From Flavobacteriaceae bacterium PS02293 (GTDB lineage: Bacteria; Bacteroidota; Bacteroidia; Flavobacteriales; Weeksellaceae): DNA of 64,000 nucleotides. Under the pieces are notes generated by a model that searched no databases, was not told the DNA's origin, and saw nothing but the letters and a program-made list of their open reading frames with translations. Of this stretch, positions 51,347 through 61,120 are shown piece by piece. The stretch's first letter is position 1. Each line of letters starts with the position of its first letter. The position numbers and the translations under genes were made by a program. Where the stretch lies: positions 154,654 through 218,653 of the forward strand of contig JASCOV010000007.1 of NCBI GenBank assembly GCA_029960045.1, read 5' to 3'.

Positions 51347-52573
51347 ATGGATCAATATCTGATTATTTTAGTAATACTCGGCGCTGCCATTTTCAGTGTG
51401 GCATGGATGCCCAAAATTTCAAAAAAAACTGGCATCTCGTACTCTATTTTTTATGTAGCAACAGGGTTTGCACTTTATCTACTGGCTCCCGATCTTCTGC
51501 CAAACCCAATGCCTCAAAAAAATGAAAATCTGACGCTTCATTTAACCGAGTTGATTGTTATTATTTCGCTTATGGGTACTGGGATCAAGATCGACCGAAA
51601 ATTTTCTTTTAAAACCTGGTCATCCCCGTTGAAACTTGTAAGTTTTACCATGTTATTGTGTATTGGTGCAGCAGCGGTAATGGGCTATTATTTTTTAGGT
51701 TTCAGTCTTGCTTCAGCAGTACTTCTTGGTGCTGTTCTTGCTCCGACGGATCCTGTCCTCGCATCGGATGTACAGGTGGGACCTCCAAATGAGGGAATGA
51801 AATCAGAGACCAAATTTGCGCTCACGTCAGAGGCTGGACTCAATGACGGAGTCGCTTTCCCATTTACCTGGCTTGCCATTACTATTGGTCTTATGTTCAC
51901 AGGCAAAGAAAGCAGCTTTTTAGAGTGGTTTGCTCTTGATGTTATCTACCGAATAGTTGCCGGTATTGTGATCGGATTTCTATCAGGCAAAGGTTTTGGC
52001 ATTTTGTTATTCAGAGTGTCCAAAAAATATGAGATCCTAAGAACCAGAGATGGTCTGGTGGCAGTTGCTGCTACTTTACTAGTGTATGGTATAACAGAAA
52101 TTGTTCATGGTTATGGATTTATTGCAGTTTTTATCTGTGCAATCACACTAAGGCATTTTGAGAAAGATCACCAGTATCACGATACACTTCATTCTTTCAC
52201 CGATCAGATAGAAAGGCTGCTAGTCTGCCTGCTACTGATTATTTTCGGAGGAGCATTAGCAATGGGTATTCTAGAACCCATAACTTTGAAAATGGTTGTG
52301 TTTTCGGTAACTTTCCTGCTAATAGTAAGACCTGTCTTTGGATGGCTGGCATTGAGTTCCTCAAAAATGAAAAACAAAGAAAGGCTGGCGATCGGATTTT
52401 TTGGCATCCGTGGGATGGGTTCGATATTCTATCTTGCATTTGCTTTCAGCAAATATAATTTTGAACATCAGGATGAATTGTGGGCTGCTGTTTCTTTAAC
52501 GATTCTCTTTTCAATTTTGATTCATGGCCTTACGGCGACGCGTGTCATGGAATATCTTAAAAGAGAAGCATAG
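51347..52573 (+). CDS. CPA1 family Na+/H+ antiporter, second copy
   Basis: 408 residues from the ATG at 51347, which starts the first helix (LIILVILGAAIFSVAW). Motifs LAPTDPVLASDVQVGPPNEG and AGLNDGVAFPF (Asn-Asp pair) and the late GIRGMGSIFYLAFAF identify NhaP/KhaP-like exchangers. It is a distinct subfamily from the 49772 gene: the first motif carries ASDVQVGPP in place of VLSILKKAG. It ends convergently with the minus-strand genes from 53190. Confidence 0.92.
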   Translation: MDQYLIILVILGAAIFSVAWMPKISKKTGISYSIFYVATGFALYLLAPDLLPNPMPQKNENLTLHLTELIVIISLMGTGIKIDRKFSFKTWSSPLKLVSFTMLLCIGAAAVMGYYFLGFSLASAVLLGAVLAPTDPVLASDVQVGPPNEGMKSETKFALTSEAGLNDGVAFPFTWLAITIGLMFTGKESSFLEWFALDVIYRIVAGIVIGFLSGKGFGILLFRVSKKYEILRTRDGLVAVAATLLVYGITEIVHGYGFIAVFICAITLRHFEKDHQYHDTLHSFTDQIERLLVCLLLIIFGGALAMGILEPITLKMVVFSVTFLLIVRPVFGWLALSSSKMKNKERLAIGFFGIRGMGSIFYLAFAFSKYNFEHQDELWAAVSLTILFSILIHGLTATRVMEYLKREA

Positions 52574-52679
52574 GATCAGTAATACAGGGTTCTACAGAAA
52601 AAAACCTCACATTTTAAGAAAATATATTGTTCCTGACCGCAGTAACGTATCCTTAGCGTATTGATGGCCTTGAATTCAA

Positions 52680-53054
52680 TTATAATGATTTTGAATCTAC
52701 ATAATAAATTCTCTGTAATACTAAATGATATATTAGCGCACCTGAAAAGTAGCAGATAATATCTATAAAATCAGCTGTATATCTTGCTGATAGTAACGGA
52801 CATATAATTTCAAATACAATGGTCAGATTAAGTGCAGCTCCCAGCAAAAACTTCAGATCCGGTCTCCAATCCGGATAATAGGTGAGCTTCATGATTTTCA
52901 TTATCGTATAACTGAACATAGGGACACTGTATAGATCAGTCAAATGATCATTGATTAGAGGTATGAGTATTCCATTCCTTCTCAAAAATGCGATAATTCC
53001 CCAAATGATAAGCCCTCCAATAAACCAATATGAAATATTTAATTCTTTAAACAT
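52680..53054 (-). CDS. Small integral membrane protein
   Basis: 124 residues with three or four helices (WFIGGLIIWGIIAFL, LLGAALNLTIVFEIICPL, DIICYFSGALIYHLV). No family is firmly recognised, though the topology recalls VanZ-like proteins. The ATG at 53054 overlaps the last 8 bases of the 47-aa gene upstream, so both are probably translated together. Neighbours suggest an ion or envelope role; nothing more can be said. Confidence 0.65.
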   Translation of the reverse strand: MFKELNISYWFIGGLIIWGIIAFLRRNGILIPLINDHLTDLYSVPMFSYTIMKIMKLTYYPDWRPDLKFLLGAALNLTIVFEIICPLLSARYTADFIDIICYFSGALIYHLVLQRIYYVDSKSL

Positions 53055-53190
53055 GCATTGCGCCTAAGATGATGCTCAATATAATTTGAATGACTTTTAG
53101 AAAAATATTGACATCAGGTTTTTGTTTGTCTTCAGCTGAATTATCTTTATTTTCGCTGTCTTCGTAATTAAATAATTGCTTTCCTTCCAT
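53047..53190 (-). CDS. 47-aa single-helix membrane protein
   Basis: From the ATG at 53190 to the TAA at 53047. The N-terminal half is acidic/polar (FNYEDSENKDNSAEDKQKP). The C-terminal half is one membrane helix (VNIFLKVIQIILSIILGAM). The 8-base overlap with the next gene and the shared direction support translation. It is followed at once by the 124-aa membrane protein, so the pair may form a complex. Confidence 0.62.
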   Translation of the reverse strand: MEGKQLFNYEDSENKDNSAEDKQKPDVNIFLKVIQIILSIILGAMHV

Positions 53191-53276
53191 TTTTTTTCTC
53201 AATCATAACAAAATTCATTCCTACTCCACTTGTCTATTAATAGGTACATAATTTTAGATCCTTTTGATAGTAATGT

Positions 53277-55124
53277 TTAATTGGAATATCCTTTCAGCAA
53301 CTGCCTGTAACTCATTAAAATCGATGATTTCGAAATAAACCCAAGGAAGATATTCTGCTGATCGACGACAGGCAAGCTCCACGTACCAGTGTTGTCAAAG
53401 ATCTGGAGTATCTCTCTCGGCTTATCGTCGGGATGGATGAATGCTGCCGGGGCTCTCATTATTTTTGTTATCGTAAGGGTCAAATCATTTTCATCATTGA
53501 AAAAATAAGGTCTGATATCATCTAACGTTAGAATACCTCTTAACTTTTTATGATCATCGATAACTGCGAAAAAATTCTTGTTCCCGTTCTTAACTAGATC
53601 AGACAATTCTTCTATTGAAGCATTTTCATTAATGGTTTGGGAGTATCTATCAATGAAATCTTCTGTATGGAGTGAGAAAAGAAGATTCTCGTCATGCTGA
53701 TTCGTGAAAATCTTACCCTGGTCGGCCAAAGATTTTAGTTCTGGGGATATCGGTGAAAACCATTTTGCAATGAGGTAAGAGATCACTGAAACGATCATCA
53801 AAGGTATAAAAAGGTCGTATCCAAAACTGGACTCAGCAATTAGAAATATGGCAGTTAGCGGGGCGTAAAGAACACCGCTCATCGCACCGGCCATTCCTAC
53901 CAGAACTAAGTTTGATACAGGAACGTCCTTAAAGCCGATCTGCTGGCAGATTACGGCAAATAAAAATCCGACGGTTCCTCCTGCAAAAAGTGATGGTGCA
54001 AAATTACCTCCGTTTCCGCCGCTGAAAATGGTGAAAGATGTTGCAAAAGCCTTTAACAGGCATACACAAATTAGAAATACAATGATCGTCCATTCTTTGA
54101 TGTCAAAATATCTAAAGAGACTGTTTTCGATGATCGAGTTGGTATTACCATTGGTAAAAGCTTTCACGGTATCGTAACCTTCTCCGAACAGTGGCGGAAA
54201 AAGCACGCAGAGTAACGATAGGATCGCACCGCCCAGCATTGACTTCCGCAATCTGGACATTTTCAGACCTTTGATAAAATGCTCTACCTTTTGGGAAACC
54301 ATTAAAAAATATCTTGCATACAGCCCTGTGACAATACCTAATATAAGATAGTAGGGAAGATTCCTGTAATCAAATGCTTCTCTGGTATGGAACCTAAAAA
54401 GGATATCTTCCTGAAGCAGAATTCTTGATAAGAGGCTACCACATACCGCAGCAACGACCAATGGGATAAAATCTGTAAAAACTACGCCTGTCAATAGGAT
54501 TTCAAAGGCAAACATGACTCCGGCAATAGGAGCGTTGAATGCCGAGGCAACACCAGCTGTTGCTCCGGCTGCCAAAAGTAGTGTTCGTTCCTTGTAATTC
54601 AGGCGGTAGGTCTGCGCGTAATTGGAACCAATGGCCGCACCAGTCACAGCGATAGGGCTTTCTAAACCGGCAGATCCTCCGAGACCTACGGTTATTGCAC
54701 TTTGGACAATTTGGGAATAGGTCTTCACGGAAGAGACGATACTCGAATTCTGAGCGATCTCATACAATATGGCGCCTATCCCTTTTCTGTCCTGTCCTTT
54801 GAATATCGTCAATACGATGCTGGTTGTCAATACGATTCCCAAAAACGGAAAAATGATATAGAACAGGATCTGATATTCAAAATGAACCTTGTTCGTGATA
54901 AAGAAATGGATATTGTGTACTATTGTTTTCAGCAGAACACCAGCCAGACCTGCTGTACAGCCCACCAGAATTCCGGAGAGAAGTAAAAACTGGCTGCGGC
55001 TCAGCCTGTTGTTGAGCCAGTGGAGGATCAATTCATAGCTGCGGGCCTTTTCAAGTCCATATTTTTGGAAGTCTCTCTTGAACCTGAGAAAACTTATATA
55101 TCTTTTTTTATTGTTGATATTCAC
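53277..55124 (-). CDS. ClC family chloride channel/antiporter with CBS domains
   Basis: 615 residues. The ClC membrane domain (about 35-455) has GGSAGLESPIAV, the helix start that supplies the gating Glu, and SGGNGGNFAPSLFAG, the family's glycine-rich selectivity region. A cytoplasmic part (about 480-610) has two CBS domains (ENASIEELSDLVKNG, MRAPAAFIHPDDKPREIL) that usually bind adenosine nucleotides. ClC antiporters with a gating Glu exchange Cl- for H+ and help acid resistance. It is 86 bp downstream on the opposite side of the 47-aa gene, same strand. Confidence 0.93.
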   Translation of the reverse strand: MNINNKKRYISFLRFKRDFQKYGLEKARSYELILHWLNNRLSRSQFLLLSGILVGCTAGLAGVLLKTIVHNIHFFITNKVHFEYQILFYIIFPFLGIVLTTSIVLTIFKGQDRKGIGAILYEIAQNSSIVSSVKTYSQIVQSAITVGLGGSAGLESPIAVTGAAIGSNYAQTYRLNYKERTLLLAAGATAGVASAFNAPIAGVMFAFEILLTGVVFTDFIPLVVAAVCGSLLSRILLQEDILFRFHTREAFDYRNLPYYLILGIVTGLYARYFLMVSQKVEHFIKGLKMSRLRKSMLGGAILSLLCVLFPPLFGEGYDTVKAFTNGNTNSIIENSLFRYFDIKEWTIIVFLICVCLLKAFATSFTIFSGGNGGNFAPSLFAGGTVGFLFAVICQQIGFKDVPVSNLVLVGMAGAMSGVLYAPLTAIFLIAESSFGYDLFIPLMIVSVISYLIAKWFSPISPELKSLADQGKIFTNQHDENLLFSLHTEDFIDRYSQTINENASIEELSDLVKNGNKNFFAVIDDHKKLRGILTLDDIRPYFFNDENDLTLTITKIMRAPAAFIHPDDKPREILQIFDNTGTWSLPVVDQQNIFLGFISKSSILMSYRQLLKGYSN

Positions 55125-55348
55125 TTACTATAATCGCTTTTATTTGCGCTAGGATCTTGATTAGAATGCGCAATTTTTAGGGTTATTGCAAATATACCAA
55201 AAGCTTATGGGATAGGCATCTCTATATCTGCGAAATCAATAAGATCTGTATCCTAAAAGTATGGTAGAAAACGATCTTTCATTTTTTTTGTATCTTACTA
55301 CGGTCAATTATTCGAAATCATCAATTAAAAAATATAAAAATTGTAATT

Positions 55349-56119
55349 ATGAAAATAGGATTATTAGGATTTGGGAAGGCAGGTAAAGCGGTAGCAAATG
55401 TTATTCTTCAGCACAAGGATTTTTCACTGGAATGGGTTCTGAAGAAAACTGATACGCTGAATAAGCTTTCTGCAAAAGATATTCTTGGGATCTCAGCATC
55501 GGATGATGCAATGATCTATTCTCAAAGCAGCACGGACGTTGAAACATTACTTGAGAATCATCCTGTAGACTTTGTTATTGATTTTTCCAACGAAGAAAGC
55601 ATCCATCTTTATGGCAAGTTCGCGGCCCGTAAAAAGATCAAGATCATCTCAGCCATTTCGCATTACGGAGAAAATGAGATCCAAGTTCTGAAAGAACTTG
55701 CAAGGGACACTGTGGTGTTTTGGTCGCCTAATATCACATTAGGCGTCAACTACCTCCTGTTTGCAGCATCGCTGTTAAAAAATATAGCGCCTGGTGTTGA
55801 TATTGAAGTGGTCGAGGAACACTTCAAAGCCAAATCCGGAGTGTCGGGAACAGCAGTGAAAATTGCGGAAACTTTGGATATAGAAACAGAAAGCATCAAT
55901 TCTGTCAGGGCTGGCGGTATCGTTGGAAAACACGAAGTTATCTTTGGTTTTCCGTACCAGACCGTTAGGCTTGTCCACGAATCCATATCACGGGAAGCAT
56001 TTGGAAGTGGTGCATTGTTTGTCGCTGAGAACCTTAAAAGCAAACTGAAAGGTTTATATAATTTTGAAGACATCCTGCGGCCTTACTTTTTCGCTCAGAC
56101 TCCAGATATGTTATCTTAA
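55349..56119 (+). CDS. DapB-like dihydrodipicolinate reductase homologue
   Basis: 256 residues with an N-terminal Rossmann motif GLLGFGKAGKAV and a C-terminal DapB fold. The catalytic segment reads EEH158-FKAK162-SGVSGTA: the first His and the Lys match E. coli DapB His159/Lys163, but the second His is Phe159 and the DAPSGTA loop is shortened to GVSGTA. This may be a true but divergent DapB or a paralogue with another imine substrate. It stands alone between ion-transport genes, not among lysine genes. A bidirectional terminator follows. Confidence 0.82.
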   Translation: MKIGLLGFGKAGKAVANVILQHKDFSLEWVLKKTDTLNKLSAKDILGISASDDAMIYSQSSTDVETLLENHPVDFVIDFSNEESIHLYGKFAARKKIKIISAISHYGENEIQVLKELARDTVVFWSPNITLGVNYLLFAASLLKNIAPGVDIEVVEEHFKAKSGVSGTAVKIAETLDIETESINSVRAGGIVGKHEVIFGFPYQTVRLVHESISREAFGSGALFVAENLKSKLKGLYNFEDILRPYFFAQTPDMLS

Positions 56120-56133
56120 AATCTATCAGTTGG

Positions 56134-56167
56134 AAAAATGCCATTCCAATTTTGGAATGGCATTTTT
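56134..56167. terminator. Bidirectional rho-independent terminator
   Basis: AAAAATGCCATTCCA and TGGAATGGCATTTTT form a perfect 15-bp stem with a 4-nt loop. It has A and T runs on the outside, so it can stop both the DapB-like gene and the DUF389 gene from the opposite side. Confidence 0.92.
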
Positions 56168-56182
56168 GAAGTATAATTCAAT

Positions 56183-57469
56183 CTAGTTTTCAGAATTGTT
56201 TAAAAGTTTGACATTTTTCTCATGCAGCCTTTTTTCAAGCCAGCTTTTGAGCTGTAATTCATTCACTTTCTTTCCAGAGTAGATCATCACAAATTGGAGC
56301 CTGGCACTGTCCGTTTCGGGATATTGGGCTATCTTTCCGTAGGAAACGCCGGACATATCCGGGTATAAGATTTGTATCTCTTTCCCCAGTGTGGAGTCTG
56401 AAACTTTATAATTATCCAGTTCTGACCGCAGACTGGATAAGGCTATGTCCTTCTCTGATAGATTTGTATTGTTTTTGTTGATCTCACTTAGTATCTCTGA
56501 TTTCAGATCGGAATTGTTTTGCCTGATGTTGATCTTTGTGTTGGCAAGCCCGTTATCAGAAAGCATCTTGTTGTAAGACTTGATCTCTTCAGTAGTGAAT
56601 TTTTTATTTAGGAATGCAACGTCGATGGTCTTGGGATTGGCGTTGTAGTTTATCTTTTTATAGATTAATGTGTATCCATTCTTTTCAAATTCTTTCTGAA
56701 GAAAAAGTTCTGCGGTCTTCGTGAATTTCTTTTCATTGTACAGGTTGTAGGCCAGATATGAACTTGGAATGATCATTACCAGTATTAACAGCGATATGCT
56801 GTACCTGATCCTTTTTTCATATTTGTTGTCGACAATAGAGGAAGGATAATGCAGATATTTCACGACAAGAAAAGTAGCAATGCATATAAAAAAGCAATTG
56901 ATGCTGTAAAGATAGAATGCGCCGATGAAATAAGAAAAATTAAAAGTAGCAAGACCAAATCCGGCCGTACACAGGGGAGGCATCAATGCCGTTGCAATGG
57001 CAACACCCGGAATAGGATTTCCTTTTTCTACCCTTGTTATGGCTATGACACCTACCAGACCGCCGAAAAAAGCGATCAGAACATCGTAGATGTTGGGTGC
57101 AGTCCTTGCCAAAAGTTCTGATTGCACGTCCTTAAAAGGACTGATGTAGAAATAAAATCCAGAAACCAATAAGCTCACCACCGTTGCGATGATAAGATTC
57201 TTAAAAGATTTCTTGAGAAGAGGAAAATTATAGGTCCCAAGCGCAAATCCCGCACCAACGATCGGACCCATTAATGGAGAGATAAGCATGGCCCCGATAA
57301 TGACCGCAGTGGAATTGACGTTAAGGCCGATTGATGCGATAATGATCGCACAGGCCAGGATCCAGAGATTGGAACCTCTGAATGAGATGTTGGATGTGAC
57401 ATTTTCCAATACCTTATCCTTTTTCTGTTCTCCATTGTGAAGATTAATAAAATTAAAGATATTATTCAT
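56183..57469 (-). CDS. DUF389 membrane protein
   Basis: 428 residues. The membrane half (about 25-240) has the family motifs LNVNSTAVIIGAMLISPLMGPI and AIATALMPPLCTAGFGLA; a soluble C-terminal part (about 250-428) contains short coiled-coil character (KNNTNLSEKDIALSSLRSELD). DUF389 proteins are uncharacterised inner-membrane proteins, often near antiporters. Its ATG region overlaps the last 8 bases of nhaA, so the two are coupled. Confidence 0.9.
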   Translation of the reverse strand: MNNIFNFINLHNGEQKKDKVLENVTSNISFRGSNLWILACAIIIASIGLNVNSTAVIIGAMLISPLMGPIVGAGFALGTYNFPLLKKSFKNLIIATVVSLLVSGFYFYISPFKDVQSELLARTAPNIYDVLIAFFGGLVGVIAITRVEKGNPIPGVAIATALMPPLCTAGFGLATFNFSYFIGAFYLYSINCFFICIATFLVVKYLHYPSSIVDNKYEKRIRYSISLLILVMIIPSSYLAYNLYNEKKFTKTAELFLQKEFEKNGYTLIYKKINYNANPKTIDVAFLNKKFTTEEIKSYNKMLSDNGLANTKINIRQNNSDLKSEILSEINKNNTNLSEKDIALSSLRSELDNYKVSDSTLGKEIQILYPDMSGVSYGKIAQYPETDSARLQFVMIYSGKKVNELQLKSWLEKRLHEKNVKLLNNSEN

Positions 57470-58805
57470 CGGTTTGAGTAGGTTTAGAATCTTTGTTAAG
57501 AATGATATAGCCTATGATTCCTCCGATCAATGAGGCTGCGAATATGCCGATCTTTGCCTGTGTCTGATATTCTTCGTGGCTAAAGGCAAGGGAGGTCACA
57601 AACAGGGACATTGTAAATCCAATGGATGCCAGAAAACCAAGTCCGAGCAGATTACGGATATTCATTCCCTCAGGTAATTGAGCAATTTTTAGTTTAATAA
57701 AAACAGCAGTGAAGCCTACAACACCTAAGACCTTTCCGACCAGCAAGCCCAATGCTACACCCAATGCGATATTGGTGTCGAATAAACTGTTAATGTCAAT
57801 ATTTAACGATACCCCGGCATTGGCTATTGCAAAGATCGGTATGATAACGAAAGTTACAACGGGATGCATCGCGTGTTCCAATATCTGAAGGGGAGGAGTG
57901 GCAGCATTTGTCGCCTCATTGATCTTTTCCAGAACATGCAGCTGGTCATTCGTCAATGTAGGTGTATTTTCAGTAGGGTCTAAATTTTTAAACCTTTCCA
58001 GATAGGTGCTGATCTTGGCAATAAACAGATTTTCTTTAATCTTCACATCTGCCGGAATGGTAAAAGCAGCAAGAACAGCAGCGATCGTGGCGTGAACGCC
58101 TGAAATTACAAAGCATGTCCATACACCGCAGATGCCAAGGAATGCGAAAAAAAAGATCGATCTTACCCCGAGTTTATTGCCCAGGTACATCACTGCAAGA
58201 ATGCCGAGTCCTATCAACAAATAGGTCATTTCGATGTTCGATGTATAAAAAAATGCGATTACCAGGACTGCTCCCAAATCATCTACGATTGCCAAGGCAG
58301 TTAAAAATACCTTCAAGGAGAGTGGGATCTTTTTTCCCAATAGAAAAAGCACGCCCAAAGCAAAAGCAATATCTGTGGCCATAGGGATGCCCCATCCCTT
58401 ATGCATTTCTCCGGAAGGATTGAGCAGTAGGAATATCAATGCCGGCATGACCATTCCCCCAACTGCCGCAACAATGGGAAGCATGGCTTTCCGCGGATTG
58501 GAAAGCTCACCACCGATGATCTCCCGTTTAAGCTCAAGCCCCACCACGAAAAAGAAAACAGACATCAATCCGTCATTGATCCAGTGATGAACAGTAAAAT
58601 CGAAAAAACTTTCCCCATTCCACTGAAATCCAAAGGTCTGCGCCAGAAAATGATGGTAGCCATCGGATAGTGGTGAATTGGCCAAAATCAAAGCGATGAT
58701 CACACTGATCCCTAAAAGTAATCCTCCAGACTTTTCCTGCTGGATAAATCGCTGAACGGGTTGTGTGATCTTGTCGATCGGCTTTGTGGGGTAACTTTTG
58801 ATCAT
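57462..58805 (-). CDS. nhaA: NhaA Na+/H+ antiporter
   Basis: 447 residues, close to E. coli NhaA with a longer central loop. The essential Asp pair is Asp175-Asp176 in ALAIVDDLGAVL. The N-terminal VHHWINDGLMSVFFFVVGLELKRE region and SGVHATIAAVLAAFTIP are typical. A loop with many Thr/Asn (DPTENTPTLTNDQ) lies between helices. It exchanges 2 H+ for one Na+ at alkaline pH. Its stop overlaps the start of DUF389. The gene reads away from the APC permease. Confidence 0.96.
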   Translation of the reverse strand: MIKSYPTKPIDKITQPVQRFIQQEKSGGLLLGISVIIALILANSPLSDGYHHFLAQTFGFQWNGESFFDFTVHHWINDGLMSVFFFVVGLELKREIIGGELSNPRKAMLPIVAAVGGMVMPALIFLLLNPSGEMHKGWGIPMATDIAFALGVLFLLGKKIPLSLKVFLTALAIVDDLGAVLVIAFFYTSNIEMTYLLIGLGILAVMYLGNKLGVRSIFFFAFLGICGVWTCFVISGVHATIAAVLAAFTIPADVKIKENLFIAKISTYLERFKNLDPTENTPTLTNDQLHVLEKINEATNAATPPLQILEHAMHPVVTFVIIPIFAIANAGVSLNIDINSLFDTNIALGVALGLLVGKVLGVVGFTAVFIKLKIAQLPEGMNIRNLLGLGFLASIGFTMSLFVTSLAFSHEEYQTQAKIGIFAASLIGGIIGYIILNKDSKPTQTDE

Positions 58806-58949
58806 AGTTTATTATTATAGATAACTGCAAATTTATGAATACTAAAGATAAAAATAGAGGAACATTGCGAAAGTTATTTTTGAATGTTATTAGATAATTA
58901 CCTGGGCAATTTCTTATAAATTAAGAGAAAAGGTGGTCATGGGTCAATT

Positions 58950-58965
58950 TTAACTTTAAAGTTAA
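58950..58965. promoter_or_regulatory. Perfect 16-bp palindrome between nhaA and the APC permease
   Basis: TTAACTTTAAAGTTAA lies in the 236-bp divergent gap. It may be a regulator site for either gene, but AT-rich palindromes also arise by chance. Confidence 0.4.
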
Positions 58966-59041
58966 TTCTCAGAAAAGAATGAACGTTTTAAAATTAATTT
59001 GTTTAATATTATAGGCTTGAAATCTGATCAATCTATAAAAA

Positions 59042-60778
59042 ATGTCAACAAAAAAACTCAGTGAATGGTACGCTACCGCTATTTGTGGAAATGATATCAC
59101 CTCCTCCTGTCTCTATGTTTCGGCTCTGGCTATTGTAGCGGCAGGTCAGTATGCTTGGGTCGCTCTTCTGATGGTGGCAGCGGTGCTCTTTCTATTCAGA
59201 AAGATCTATGGTGAGGTGGTCGGAGCATTGCCCCTCAATGGTGGTGCATATAATGTTCTGCTAAATACCACGACAAAAAGTAATGCGTCTATAGCAGCCT
59301 GCCTTACCATCTTGTCTTACATGGCAACGGCTGTGATCTCATCCAGCGAGGCAATGCACTACCTGCATCATATTTTGCCATATTTCAATGTGAACATCGC
59401 AACATTCGTACTTTTGCTCATATTTCTGGGGCTTACTATTTTGGGGATTTCTGAAAGCGCCGTAGTAGCCCTGATCATCTTCTTATTCCATCTTGCAACA
59501 ATGGGACTGTTGATTGGTTCCTGCTTTTTCTTTGTCTGGCAGCATGGATTCTCAATATTGATCGACAATTTTCATCTTCCTGCCAGAAATGGAAGTATCT
59601 TAACTGCTATTTTCTTTGGATTTTCAGCTGCTATGCTTGGGATCTCAGGATTTGAGAGCTCTTCAAATTTTGTGGAAGAGCAGGAGCGAGGTGTTTTTGC
59701 GAAAACATTACGAAATATGTGGATCGCAGTATCGGTGCTGAACCCGATGATTGCATTTCTTGTAATATGCATCATCCCTATATCGGCAGTAGAATCGCAC
59801 CAGAATTCTTTCTTAAGTTATATTGGTACTTTGACCGGTGGAAAATGGCTCGCTACGATCATTTCGATCAATGCGGTCTCCGTTTTAAGTGGTGCGGTAT
59901 TAACTTCATTTGTTGGAGTAAATGGTCTTATCAAAAGGATGACATTGGACAGAATATTACCAAATTACTTTCTGAAAGAAAATAAACGGGGCAGTACATA
60001 CAGGATCCTGATCCTTTTCTTTCTCTTATGTCTTTCAGTGCTATTGGTGACCAGAGGACAATTGGCACCATTGGCCGCTGTTTATGCTCTGTCTTTCCTG
60101 ACTGTCATGGCATCATTTGCGTTAGGAAATATCCTGCTTAAACTCAGAAGGTCTCGTCTGCCACGTCCGGAATACGCCAAACCCGGTGTTGTCCTGTTGG
60201 CTTTTGCCGCTATAATTATTGCTTTATACGGGAACATCATGACCAAGCCTCAATATCTTGTCACCTTTCTGCAATATTTTATTCCTTCGGTACTGATCAT
60301 TCTGGCCATGCTGCTGCGAAAGGATATTTTGCATTTTATTGTTAATCTGCTGCAGTCGCTGTCGAAGAACTATAAAAAATACACGCTCACAAGACAGAGA
60401 TCATTGTACCGGAGCCTGAAAAAACTCTATGAGCAGGATTTTGTTTTCTTCTCAAAAGGTGATGATATCGCGACATTAAATAAGGTGATGATGTATCTTC
60501 ACGAGAACGAGGTGACCAATAAAATGAAAATTGTTACAATACTTCAAGAAGCCCAGCAGCCGGATCCGAAGTTTCTCGCAGATTTTGACACTCTAGACAG
60601 AGCTTATCCCGAGGTCGATATGGAATATGTGACTTTGCTCGGTGACTTCACACCGGAACTTGTCGAGGAACTCAGTAACAAATGGGGAATCCCAAAGAAC
60701 TTCATGTTTATCAGCAGTCCAGGGGAAAAATTCAGTTACAGAGTTGATGAACTGGGTGGGGTTAGGCTTATATTATAA
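59042..60778 (+). CDS. APC family amino acid permease with C-terminal cytosolic domain
   Basis: 578 residues. About 12 helices occupy residues 15-425 (GNDITSSCLYVSALAIVAAG, GGAYNVLLNTTTKSNASIAAC, the conserved FFGFSAAMLGISGFESSSNF). The last about 130 residues are soluble (YKKYTLTRQRSLYRSLKKLYEQD onward) and end FSYRVDELGGVRLIL. Unlike many APC proteins it has this long tail, which may be a regulatory fold. The substrate is not predictable. It is the last transporter of the ion region, divergent from nhaA. Confidence 0.92.
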   Translation: MSTKKLSEWYATAICGNDITSSCLYVSALAIVAAGQYAWVALLMVAAVLFLFRKIYGEVVGALPLNGGAYNVLLNTTTKSNASIAACLTILSYMATAVISSSEAMHYLHHILPYFNVNIATFVLLLIFLGLTILGISESAVVALIIFLFHLATMGLLIGSCFFFVWQHGFSILIDNFHLPARNGSILTAIFFGFSAAMLGISGFESSSNFVEEQERGVFAKTLRNMWIAVSVLNPMIAFLVICIIPISAVESHQNSFLSYIGTLTGGKWLATIISINAVSVLSGAVLTSFVGVNGLIKRMTLDRILPNYFLKENKRGSTYRILILFFLLCLSVLLVTRGQLAPLAAVYALSFLTVMASFALGNILLKLRRSRLPRPEYAKPGVVLLAFAAIIIALYGNIMTKPQYLVTFLQYFIPSVLIILAMLLRKDILHFIVNLLQSLSKNYKKYTLTRQRSLYRSLKKLYEQDFVFFSKGDDIATLNKVMMYLHENEVTNKMKIVTILQEAQQPDPKFLADFDTLDRAYPEVDMEYVTLLGDFTPELVEELSNKWGIPKNFMFISSPGEKFSYRVDELGGVRLIL

Positions 60779-61120
60779 GTTCTGACCATAAAAAAGAATA
60801 CAATACGACCGTCCTTATAATACAAAGACCAATTTATATTGAAAGTCTTTCAAGTATTGAATTCACCTCACCGATGTCTCTGCTGGCATACAATGATGCT
60901 GTATTCGAGTTTTTGTACTTCAAGGGCTTTGATATGGCATTTCTTATCTTCATCATCGTTGATGAATGGAGTGATGTCATTGCTGTAAGATATTGGGGAA
61001 ACATCTACCTGTCGCTGTGGTCTCAAGAGTAGTCAAAGAGCCAATAAAATGCTTAGAAGGAGAACATAAAATCTTTACTTAAAGAAATATCATAAACTAA
61101 AAATCTACTTTTTAACGGAC
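60779..61120. other. 342-bp intergenic region
   Basis: Short open frames exist on both strands (near 60873-61032), but neither has a credible start, leader or recognised domain. No hairpin or promoter element was seen. Confidence 0.5.

Noticed and set aside
60873..61032. Short open frames of about 50 codons on both strands between the APC permease and the response regulator
   Set aside because: Neither has a good start context or a recognised domain, and they overlap each other.
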